NCBI GenBank assembly: GCA_025774935.1
Contig: JALGZK010000011.1
Span: 3,412 to 67,411, forward strand
Length of the DNA stretch: 64,000 bases
Direction of reading: 5' to 3'
From: a bacterium
GTDB taxonomy: Bacteria > Joyebacterota > Joyebacteria > Joyebacterales > Joyebacteraceae
The position numbers and the translations under genes were made by a program. Under the pieces are notes generated by a model. That model did no database searches and was not told where the DNA came from. It worked only from the letters and a program-made list of their open reading frames with translations. Shown piece by piece: positions 8,040 to 15,960 of this stretch (position 1 is the first letter of the stretch; the number at the start of each line of letters is the position of its first letter).

Positions 8040-11000
8040 ATGAGACGGGCACTTGTCCTTTGCGCGCTGCTGACGCTGATCGCTGGGCCGCAGGTGGTCT
8101 CTGCGGACGTCCCTGAGCTGATCAGCTACCAGGGAGTGCTTCTGGATGGCACGGGCGTCCCTGTGGAGGATGGTAGCTATCTCCTTACGTTCCAGATCTA
8201 CGACGTCGACACGGGCGGGACGCCGCTCTGGGGAGAAGGCCAGCTGGTCACGGTGACCGACGGCGTGTTCGAGGCAGTCCTGGGAAGCATCACGCCAATC
8301 TTCCTCCAGTTCAACGTTCCCTACTGGCTCGGTGTGTCGATCGGTGGCGACGCCGAGCTCACCCCGCGAACCGAACTGACGACATCGCCGTACGCGTTCC
8401 GCGCGAAGTACGCGGATTTCGCGGCGGACCTCGACTGGGAGACCGCCGGCGACGACATCTACCGCACCCTGGGCAACGTGGGGATCGGCACGGACACTCC
8501 GGTCTACATCCTCGACGTCGCCGACACGATGCGCGCCACCGGCTTCGTGATGCCGACGGGCGCCACCGATGGCTACGTCCTGACCTCCGACGCGACGGGC
8601 GTCGCGAGCTGGCAGCCCGGAGGGGGTGCCGGTACCGGCGACATCACCGGCGTGGAGGCGGGCGCTGGCATGACCGGCGGCGGGGACACGGGCGACGTGA
8701 TCCTCGACGTCGGGGCTGGTGACGGCATCGCGGTCGCAGCGGATGACGTGTCTGTGGCCGTCGCTGACATCGCTGGAGACGGGCTCTCCGACGATGGTCT
8801 GAATGACCTCCAGGTGAACACAGGCGCGGGCCTCACGATCGACACCGACGCCGTTGCCCTCGGGCCGACCTACCTCGACGGCAGCGCGTACGACGCCGTC
8901 TTCGTGAACGAGGGACAGGCCGACGCCATTACGGCCGACATGCTCCTTCCGGATGTCGTGTCGAGCATCTCCGGCGTGTCGAACGACGCGGGCGACGTGG
9001 CCCTCGTGGCGGGAACGAACGTCGTGATCACCCCAGACGACGTCGGAAACACGATCACGATCGATGCGACGGGCGGCGGGGATGGCGACATCACCGCGGT
9101 GAACGCCAACGACGGTCTCGTGGGCGGTGGCGACACCGGCGACGTGGACCTCGCGGTCGCCGATGGGGCGGGCTTCGTGGTCCTCCCCGACAGCATGTAC
9201 GTCAACACCGGCGTCGGGCTCGAGGTGGACGCGGACGCGGTCGAGCTGACCGACGCGTACGCCACGGGACTCTCCTACGACTCCAGGTTCGTCAACGAGA
9301 ACGAGCCGGACGCGATCTCGCTCGCCATGATCCAGCCGGACGTGGTCTCGAGCGTAGACGGAGTCGCGAACGATGGCGGTGACGTCGACTTCGTCGCGGG
9401 CGCAGGCGTCACGATCACGCCGGACGACGACCTGAACACAATCACTTTCGAGGCGGCCGGAGGCGGCGACATCACCGCCGTGATAGCCGGTGCGGGCCTC
9501 GCGGGCGGCGGGACCGAGGGAGACGTGACGCTTGACGTCTCGGGAGTCACGGCGGACCTCATCACTCCCGACATCGTCTCGAGCGTGGACGGGGTCGTGA
9601 ACGACGGTGGCGACATCGACCTCATCGCGGGCACGAACATCACGATCACGCCAGACGACGTCGGGAACACGATCACGATCGACGCCGCCGCGGGAGATGA
9701 TGGGGACTGGACGATCTCCGGCTCCGACCTGATTCCAGCGGTTGCCGGGAACGTCGGCATCGGCGACGCGACTCCGGCCTACAAGCTCACGGTCGAGGCC
9801 GAGAACAGCAAGACCGCGAACTTCCTCTTGACCGAGACGAACGACACCGGCGAGGGACGCGCGGCCGTGCACGCGCAGCGCAACCGCACGCTTCTGAACA
9901 GCGGCGCCACGTTCGCCTACGACCAGACGAACAACGCGATCGTCGGCTACAACGCATACGGCGACCCGCGGACCTTCGGCGTGGCCGGTTACACTGAGTT
10001 CACGTTGAACCGGACAGGCGGCGTGTTCGGCTCGAACTCCGACGCCTCCTGCTGGGGCGCGCTCGGGTTCTTCGATTTCTTCGGCGAGAGCTACGGCATG
10101 TATACGCCGAACATGGTGTGGATCGGCGGCAACGTCGGCATCGGCACCGAAGGCGCTCCCCAGAATAAGCTCGACGTCAACGGGACGCTGAGGGCCAACG
10201 TTCTCAGGCTCACCAACGGCGTGACGTCGGGGTACTTTCTCCAGACGGACTCGGATGGCGTCGGGAGCTGGCAGCCGATCCCGCCTGACGACGACTGGAC
10301 CGTCTCCGGCTCGGACATGTACTCGACGGTCGCCGGAAACGTCGGTATTGGCACAACGACCCCGGCCACGAAGCTCGAGGTCACGGGTACGGTGACCGCG
10401 ACGGCTTTCGTGGGCGACGGCAGTGGTCTCACCAACCTGCCCGCAGGCGTCGAGACCGATCCTGTATTCGGTGCGTCCGAGGCGGCGCTCCTCGTGGCCG
10501 GCGACAAGGCGAACTACGACGCTGCCTTCGGTTGGGGCGACCACGGCCTCGCGGGCTACCTCACGAGCTACACGGAGACCGATCCGGTCTACGGCGCGTC
10601 CGAGGCAGCGCTGCTCGTCGCGGGCGACAAGGCGAACTACGACGCTGCCTTCGGTTGGGGCGACCACGGCCTCGTGGGCTACCTCACGAGCTACACGGAG
10701 ACCGATCCGGTCTACGGCGCGTCCGAGGCGGCGCTGCTCGTGGCCGGCGACAAGGCGAACCTGGACACCGCGTTCGGATGGGGTGACCACAGCACCGCAG
10801 GCTATCTCACGAGCCAGTACTGGACGCAGACCGGTTCTGATGTCTACTACAACACGGGCGACGTCGGCATCGGGACGTCCACTCCGGGAGCCGCGTTGGA
10901 TGTCGTTTCAACAGGCACGGGTCTCGCAGTGAGTGTCACAGCGAACTCCTTCGTGACCGCCGCCATCATGGGCGTGAGCACGACGCAGGACATCGGCATC

Positions 11001-11549
11001 GGCGAGACCGTGCTCGAGCTCGCCGCGGGCACGAGTGCGAACGACGACTCTTACTTCATCGAGGCGCTCCGCGGAACCGACCCGGTCTTCCGCGTCTGGG
11101 GCGACGGTGACGTGACTGCAGACGGCGCTTTCACCGGCGGGGGAGCGGATTTCGCCGAGATGTTCGCGGTGAGCACCGGTGCAGGTTCCTCGGAGCCGGG
11201 CGACGTCATGGTTATCGACCCGTCTGCCACGAGGAAGATCGTGAAGTCGAGCAAGGCGCGGTCGACGCTCGTGAGCGGAATCTACAGCACGAAGCCTGGG
11301 TTCATCGGGTCTGAGGACTGGAGCCGGAACGCGAGCGACGAGATTCCGCTCGCAGTGGTCGGCATCGTGCCGTGCAAGGTCTCGTGCGAGAATGGCGCGA
11401 TCACTCCGGGTGACCTCCTCGTGACTTCGAGCATTCCCGGTCACGCCATGCGGGATGAGACCCCGCGTCCCGGGACAATCCTTGGTAAGGCCCTCGAGGG
11501 GCTCGATTCGGGCACTGGTGTGGTGAAGGTGCTCGTGACCCTCCAGTAA
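8040..11549 (+). CDS. Large tail-fibre-like repetitive secreted protein (cassette copy 1)
   Basis: A 1,169-aa protein. ATG 8040 is chosen for GGAGG 8 nt upstream and a signal peptide (RRALVLCALL ... VVSADV). Residues ~22-125 are a YQGVL-type N-terminal domain with an SPYAFRAKYAD ending. Then come repeated beta modules of about 85-110 residues (GDITAV-AG-GL-GGG-GDV, ... NEGQADAIT, PDVVSSI-GV-NDAGDV), and NVGIGT-TP-KLEV modules typical of fibre/needle proteins. Three 41-residue repeats follow. The C-terminal ~140 residues (GGGADFAEMFAVSTG ... GDLLVTSS) resemble the end-domain of phage-tail/Peptidase_G2-like proteins; that match is tentative. It is probably a surface filament. A 977-codon reverse frame over it is a shadow. 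Confidence 0.8.
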   Translation: MRRALVLCALLTLIAGPQVVSADVPELISYQGVLLDGTGVPVEDGSYLLTFQIYDVDTGGTPLWGEGQLVTVTDGVFEAVLGSITPIFLQFNVPYWLGVSIGGDAELTPRTELTTSPYAFRAKYADFAADLDWETAGDDIYRTLGNVGIGTDTPVYILDVADTMRATGFVMPTGATDGYVLTSDATGVASWQPGGGAGTGDITGVEAGAGMTGGGDTGDVILDVGAGDGIAVAADDVSVAVADIAGDGLSDDGLNDLQVNTGAGLTIDTDAVALGPTYLDGSAYDAVFVNEGQADAITADMLLPDVVSSISGVSNDAGDVALVAGTNVVITPDDVGNTITIDATGGGDGDITAVNANDGLVGGGDTGDVDLAVADGAGFVVLPDSMYVNTGVGLEVDADAVELTDAYATGLSYDSRFVNENEPDAISLAMIQPDVVSSVDGVANDGGDVDFVAGAGVTITPDDDLNTITFEAAGGGDITAVIAGAGLAGGGTEGDVTLDVSGVTADLITPDIVSSVDGVVNDGGDIDLIAGTNITITPDDVGNTITIDAAAGDDGDWTISGSDLIPAVAGNVGIGDATPAYKLTVEAENSKTANFLLTETNDTGEGRAAVHAQRNRTLLNSGATFAYDQTNNAIVGYNAYGDPRTFGVAGYTEFTLNRTGGVFGSNSDASCWGALGFFDFFGESYGMYTPNMVWIGGNVGIGTEGAPQNKLDVNGTLRANVLRLTNGVTSGYFLQTDSDGVGSWQPIPPDDDWTVSGSDMYSTVAGNVGIGTTTPATKLEVTGTVTATAFVGDGSGLTNLPAGVETDPVFGASEAALLVAGDKANYDAAFGWGDHGLAGYLTSYTETDPVYGASEAALLVAGDKANYDAAFGWGDHGLVGYLTSYTETDPVYGASEAALLVAGDKANLDTAFGWGDHSTAGYLTSQYWTQTGSDVYYNTGDVGIGTSTPGAALDVVSTGTGLAVSVTANSFVTAAIMGVSTTQDIGIGETVLELAAGTSANDDSYFIEALRGTDPVFRVWGDGDVTADGAFTGGGADFAEMFAVSTGAGSSEPGDVMVIDPSATRKIVKSSKARSTLVSGIYSTKPGFIGSEDWSRNASDEIPLAVVGIVPCKVSCENGAITPGDLLVTSSIPGHAMRDETPRPGTILGKALEGLDSGTGVVKVLVTLQ
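10452..10820 (+). repeat. Three tandem 123-bp coding repeats
   Basis: Unit starts are at 10452, 10575 and 10698, exactly 123 bp apart. Each encodes 41 residues of the form ETDPV-GASEAALLVAGDKAN ... FGWGDH ... GYLTS. Copies 1 and 2 are nearly identical in DNA; copy 3 has diverged in its second half. The W-G-D-H ... G-Y pattern is common in phage-fibre stalks. Confidence 0.95.
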
Positions 11550-11579
11550 GTTCCAGCGACAGAAGCAGCGGACAGTGCC

Positions 11580-11613
11580 ACGGCTGGCCGGCGATTCGCC
11601 GGCCAGCCGTTTC
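11580..11613 (+). terminator. Intrinsic terminator after fibre gene 1
   Basis: A perfect 14-bp stem (11580-11593 with 11597-11610), 3-nt loop and a short T run. It lies 30 nt after the fibre stop codon and closes cassette 1. Confidence 0.8.
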
Positions 11614-11741
11614 CCTGCGTCCGAGACCCTCGCGCCACGGGTAGCACGCCTCGGTCGGGCGACCGCCTCTCTGACGGGCGCATTTGAACAGCCTCACTTT
11701 AATGAGCATCGACTCAGTCCATCCCGGCGTCGACTTATATC

Positions 11742-11770
11742 TTGCATTTGTCCACCCATAGTGCTATTCT
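11742..11770 (+). promoter_or_regulatory. Promoter of fibre cassette 2
   Basis: -35 TTGCAT (11742-11747), a 17-bp spacer, -10 TATTCT (11765-11770). As in cassette 1, a long leader of about 130 nt separates it from the small gene. Together with the terminator at 11580 it suggests each cassette is transcribed independently. Confidence 0.65.
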
Positions 11771-11907
11771 TTCGTGAATCGCAGCCGGTGTTCACATGAC
11801 GAGCCACACCGTATTCGACTCTCCCCAGCGAATCGAGACCGCGCCCGCCAGCAAGGCGGGACACACGTGTGCGTGCCACGGGGATGGTTGGTTGAAAGGA
11901 GGGAACG

Positions 11908-12432
11908 ATGAGGCGCATGACAACGCTCCTTGTTGTCGCGATGATCTTCCTGCTCCTGCCTCTTGCTTCGAGCGGACAGATCACCCTGCCGTACGATGTC
12001 GTGGGGTGCGGGGGTGGGGAGATGAGCGGCGTCGGCAACGTGGTCCGGGGGACGCTCGGCCAGGGCTGCATCGGCGTCGCCAGCGGCCCGGGGAACATTC
12101 ACGAGATCGGCTTCTGGTACCTCTTCGGGGAGCCGGGCACGGGAATCGACGAGGGTGACCTCACCCCAACGAGGTACTGGCTCGGTCAGAACCACCCGAA
12201 CCCGTTCAACCCGATGACGACGCTCAAGTTCTCATTGCCCCAGCTCACTCGCGTGATCATGAAGCTCTACGACGCTTCGGGGCGCGAGGTTCGCACACTC
12301 GTAGACGAGGAGCTCCCGGCCGGTCACCACAGTACTGTCGTAGAGGCGCAGGGACTCGCGTCCGGCATCTACTTCTGCCGCATGGTGGCGGGTAGCTTCG
12401 TGGAAACTCGGAAGCTCGTACTACTCAAATAG
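11908..12432 (+). CDS. Small secreted protein with type IX sorting domain (cassette copy 2)
   Basis: A 174-aa protein starting at ATG 11908 with GGAGG upstream. It is a paralogue of the protein at 7396-7920, aligning end to end: signal peptide, then VVGCGGGEMSG, GTLGQGCIGV, HEIGFWYLFG, then the sorting domain (LGQNHPNPFNPMTTLKFSLP, YDASGREVRTLV, SGIYFCRM, RKLVLLK). Copy 2 gains Cys residues in the short mature region (VVGCGGG, QGCIGV) that copy 1 lacks. It is followed by the second fibre gene, with a large hairpin in between. Confidence 0.85.
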   Translation: MRRMTTLLVVAMIFLLLPLASSGQITLPYDVVGCGGGEMSGVGNVVRGTLGQGCIGVASGPGNIHEIGFWYLFGEPGTGIDEGDLTPTRYWLGQNHPNPFNPMTTLKFSLPQLTRVIMKLYDASGREVRTLVDEELPAGHHSTVVEAQGLASGIYFCRMVAGSFVETRKLVLLK

Positions 12433-12495
12433 GAGCGGGCCGGTCCTCAGCGCGGCCCACAGGACCGCGCTTGGGGGCGAGCCCAGGCCCGCTCC
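12432..12495 (+). other. Two-tier hairpin between the small gene and fibre gene 2
   Basis: The outer arms GGAGCGGGCC (12432-12441) and GGCCCGCTCC (12486-12495) are perfect complements. Inside, GGTCCT (12442-12447) pairs with AGGACC (12461-12466). No T run follows, so this is more likely an mRNA-stability or partial-termination element than a full terminator. Confidence 0.55.
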
Positions 12496-12557
12496 GACCG
12501 ACCTTGGACTCAGGGTGTACTGGTCGGATGCGCGGCTGGACTGAAGGAGGTGCGCAA

Positions 12558-15500
12558 ATGAAACGGGCTCTTGTTCTCTGCGTGCTGCTGGCGATGGCGA
12601 CGGCGCCCCAGGTCGTCGCGGCAGCCGTGCCGCAGACGATGAGCTACCAGGGGGTGCTCCAGGACGGATCCGGGAACAACGTGCCGGACGGGAGCTACTC
12701 GCTGAACTTCCGGATCTACAACGTTGCCGTGGGCGGGAGTTCTCTGTGGTTCGAGGCGCAGACAGTGTCCGTCGTAGATGGGATCTTCGACGTGATCCTC
12801 GGAAGTACGACACCTCTGACCTTGGCGTTCGATGCCCCTTACTGGCTGGGCATTCAGGTAGGAGCCGACCCCGAGCTGACCCCTCGCATGGAGATGACGT
12901 CAGCGGCCTACTCACTGAACGCGCAGCACGCCGAGACGGTTGAAATCAGCGGACTCGGAGGCGACGGCCTCGTCGAGGATGGAACCGAACTCGATGTCAA
13001 TCCGGGCACGGGACTCGAGGTGGCCGGCGATGAGGTTGGCCTGACGACCCCATACGCGAATGGCAGCGCCTACGATGGTGTGTTCGTCAACGAGGGCCAG
13101 GCAGGCTCCGTGACGTCGGGAATGATCGCGCCGGACGTTGTATCGAGTGTCGACGGTGTGTCGAACGACGCCGGCGACGTCGATCTCGTCGAGGGCGCGA
13201 ACATTACCATCACACCCAACGACAGCGCGAACACGATCACGATCGCGGCCGCAGGCGGAGGCGACATCTCGGGCGTCACCGCGGGGAATGGTCTCGTCGG
13301 GGGCGGTACGTCAGGTGACGTGACGCTCGATGTCAGTACGGCGACCGGTCTCCAGGTGGTGGGCGACGCGGTTCAGCTGACGACGCCCTACGCGAGCGGC
13401 AGCGCGTACAATGGGGTGTTCGTCAATGAAGGTCAGACGAACGGGGTGACGGCCGGGATGATCGCGCCGGACGTGGTCGGGAGCGTAGACGGAGTGTCGA
13501 ACGACGCGGGGAACATCGATCTCCTGCCCGGCTCGAATATCACGATCACGCCGAATGACACCGCGAACACGATCACAATCGCTGCAACGGGCGTCGGCGA
13601 CATCACGGCGGTCGACGCCGGAGCGGGTCTCGGCGGAGGCGGTTCCGTCGGTGCCGTCACGGTCAACGTCAATACTGGAACGGGCATTCAGGTGAGCAGC
13701 GATGCCGTGGCGCTGACGACGCCCTACGCGAGCGGCAGCGCCTATGACGGCGTGTTCGTCAACGAAGGACAGGCAAACTCCGTGACGACGGGCATGGTCA
13801 CGCCCGCCATCGTCTCGAGCGTCGACGGCGTCGTCAACGACGGTGGGAACGTCGACTTCGTCGCCGGATCGAACATGACGATCACGCCGAACGATGGGGC
13901 CAATACCATCACGTTCGCTACGAACGGGAGCATTGGCGGCAGCGGGACACCCAGCTACCTTCCGAAGTTCACTGCCCCGTCGACCCTCGGGAACTCGATC
14001 ATGTACGAGAGCGGAGGGACGATCTACATCAGCGCCGCTTCGCGAGACGCGAAGGCGAGGGATCTGGAGACCGACGAGCGGAAGGACGGCGGAGCGTTCT
14101 CGAGGAGTCGCCTCCCTCGGCAGCTGGACATCCACGGCAATGACACCTGGACGATCTACGCCGAGGTGAGCGACGTCGACGGTCTTGACGGAGAGGCTGC
14201 GGTCTTCGGCTACCGCACGGACTCCAACGCCGGAACGGGCTACGCTATCAACACGACGAACAACGGCGTAGTCGGCTACTCGCTCTGGGGAGATCCCTAC
14301 ACGTTCGGAGTGGCTGGCTACACGTGGGGTGACTTCTCGAACTGCGGCGGCGTCCTCGGCTCCGACGACACGGGGAGCTACTGGGGTTCGCTCGGATACA
14401 GGGATTCTGGCGGATCGTGGTGGGGTGCCTACACCCCGGACAACGCGTACGTCGGAGGAACGCTTCGGCTCCCGGCGGGGGCCTCGTCCGGTCTCGTCCT
14501 GACCTCGGACGCCAGCGGGAACGCGAGCTGGCAGTCCACCCCCTCAGGTGACATCACGGCCGTCACCGCGGGCAACGGCCTCAGTGGCGGTGGAGGATCG
14601 GGAGCGGTGACGCTCCACGTAGGTGCCGGTGATGGCATCGACGTCTCTTCGTCGTCGGTTGCCGTCGACGTCACGGATTTCGCCGGCACCGGTCTTGGTG
14701 AAAGCTCCAACAACCTGCAGGTGAACACGGGAAGCGGGCTCGGCCTCAGCGGCGACGCGGTGTACGTTCCTTCGGGGGCGATCAACGCCGGACATCTCGC
14801 CACGAATTCCGTTACGCCCGCAGAGATTGCGACCGACGCCGTCGGCGCCCCTGAGATCGCCGCGAACGCGGTCGGCCAGAGCGAGATAGCCACGGGTGGT
14901 GTCGCGTCGGCGGAGGTCGCCGACAACACGCTCACCGCGAGCGACCTCGCGCCTGGTTCCGTCGGCTTCAGTGAACTTCAGGATCCGCTCACGCTCTCCA
15001 GCGCCTGGAACATCAACTCGACCGGCAGCAACGCGCTGGAGGTGGAGTATACGGGCGCCAGCGGTGACAGGATCGCGGTGCGCGGGGAGTCCACCCCGAC
15101 GGACTACTACGGCATCGGCGGGGAGTTCGAGGGTGGGTACTACGGATCACGGCACTACTGCTACGGCGCCAGCTCAAGCTACTACACGGCGCTCTATGCC
15201 TCAGCATCCGCCGCTTCCGGGACCAAGTACGGCGTCTACGCACGTGCGGTGGGGACGGGCGGCACGAAGTACGGCGTCTACGGTTACGCTGAATCCGGCG
15301 GCACCGCCTACGCCGGGTACTTCAACGGCACGCTCCACGCGACGACCGCCACCGCGAACGTCAAGGCGTTCAAGATCGACCACCCCCTCGATCCCGCGAA
15401 CAAGTACCTGTACCACAGCAGCGTCGAGAGCGCGGACATGATGAACATCTACAACGGGAACGTCGAGCTCGACGGAGGCGGGAAGGCGTGGGTTCAGATG

Positions 15501-15821
15501 CCCGACTGGTTCGATGCGCTGAACGCCGACTTCCGCTACCAGCTTACCGCGATCGGGGCGCCGGGGCCGAACCTGTACATCTCCGAGAAGATGTCCGGCG
15601 GCCGGTTCCAGATCGCGGGTGGCGAGCCCGGTATGGAGGTCTCGTGGCAGGTGACGGGAATCCGCCACGACCCCGTGGCCGAGGCGCACCGGATTGAGGT
15701 CGAGCAGGACAAGTCCGCGGAAGAGGTCGGCAAGTACCTGACGCCTGAAGTCTACGGCTTCTCGGCAACGCAGGCGGTGGACTACATCCCGCCGAAGCCG
15801 GGCGAGTCGCAGAGGCACTAA
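12558..15821 (+). CDS. Large tail-fibre-like repetitive secreted protein (cassette copy 2)
   Basis: A 1,087-aa protein. ATG 12558 has AAGGAGG 8 nt upstream and starts a signal peptide (KRALVLCVLL ... VVAAAV). The N-terminal YQGVL domain closely parallels copy 1 (QTMSYQGVLQDGSG ... PYWLGIQVGADPELTPR). Repeats of GDISGVTAGNGLVGGG and VNEGQ...P-VVSSVDGV-NDAG follow. The second half differs from copy 1: a NAGHLATNSVTPAEIATDAVGAPEI helical-repeat stretch, Gly/Tyr-rich KYGVYARA modules, and a distinct C-terminal domain (~130 aa, HPLDPANKYLYHSSVES ... GGEPGMEVSWQVTGIRHDP) seen in other environmental fibre-like proteins. It is probably a surface filament with a different tip. Confidence 0.8.
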   Translation: MKRALVLCVLLAMATAPQVVAAAVPQTMSYQGVLQDGSGNNVPDGSYSLNFRIYNVAVGGSSLWFEAQTVSVVDGIFDVILGSTTPLTLAFDAPYWLGIQVGADPELTPRMEMTSAAYSLNAQHAETVEISGLGGDGLVEDGTELDVNPGTGLEVAGDEVGLTTPYANGSAYDGVFVNEGQAGSVTSGMIAPDVVSSVDGVSNDAGDVDLVEGANITITPNDSANTITIAAAGGGDISGVTAGNGLVGGGTSGDVTLDVSTATGLQVVGDAVQLTTPYASGSAYNGVFVNEGQTNGVTAGMIAPDVVGSVDGVSNDAGNIDLLPGSNITITPNDTANTITIAATGVGDITAVDAGAGLGGGGSVGAVTVNVNTGTGIQVSSDAVALTTPYASGSAYDGVFVNEGQANSVTTGMVTPAIVSSVDGVVNDGGNVDFVAGSNMTITPNDGANTITFATNGSIGGSGTPSYLPKFTAPSTLGNSIMYESGGTIYISAASRDAKARDLETDERKDGGAFSRSRLPRQLDIHGNDTWTIYAEVSDVDGLDGEAAVFGYRTDSNAGTGYAINTTNNGVVGYSLWGDPYTFGVAGYTWGDFSNCGGVLGSDDTGSYWGSLGYRDSGGSWWGAYTPDNAYVGGTLRLPAGASSGLVLTSDASGNASWQSTPSGDITAVTAGNGLSGGGGSGAVTLHVGAGDGIDVSSSSVAVDVTDFAGTGLGESSNNLQVNTGSGLGLSGDAVYVPSGAINAGHLATNSVTPAEIATDAVGAPEIAANAVGQSEIATGGVASAEVADNTLTASDLAPGSVGFSELQDPLTLSSAWNINSTGSNALEVEYTGASGDRIAVRGESTPTDYYGIGGEFEGGYYGSRHYCYGASSSYYTALYASASAASGTKYGVYARAVGTGGTKYGVYGYAESGGTAYAGYFNGTLHATTATANVKAFKIDHPLDPANKYLYHSSVESADMMNIYNGNVELDGGGKAWVQMPDWFDALNADFRYQLTAIGAPGPNLYISEKMSGGRFQIAGGEPGMEVSWQVTGIRHDPVAEAHRIEVEQDKSAEEVGKYLTPEVYGFSATQAVDYIPPKPGESQRH

Positions 15822-15900
15822 GAAGCGGCAAGCGCGGGCGGTGTCGGGCAGGCGAGCGCATGACAGGTGCGGTGACCTGACGCCGTGCGTGAAACAAAAG

Positions 15901-15932
15901 GAGGCCGGTCGACGTTCGCGTCGACCGGCCTC
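15901..15932. terminator. Bidirectional hairpin between convergent genes
   Basis: A perfect 14-bp stem (15901-15914 with 15919-15932) closed by a TTCG tetraloop. An A-rich stretch lies on the left (T-rich on the minus strand) and CTTCT follows on the right. It separates fibre gene 2 from the minus-strand selenoprotein gene. Confidence 0.8.
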
Positions 15933-15960
15933 TGTCCTTCTGTCGGTTGGCGACAGGCGT

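Noticed and set aside
7857-10790. 977-codon reverse-strand open frame over fibre gene 1
   Set aside because: Its sequence is low-complexity, rich in Arg/Val/Asp/Glu with no domain; the forward frame has a signal peptide, SD site and recognisable fibre modules. GC-rich third positions keep the reverse frame open.
12558-15821. CRISPR-like periodic repeats in fibre genes
   Set aside because: The repeats are coding, imperfect and without constant spacers.
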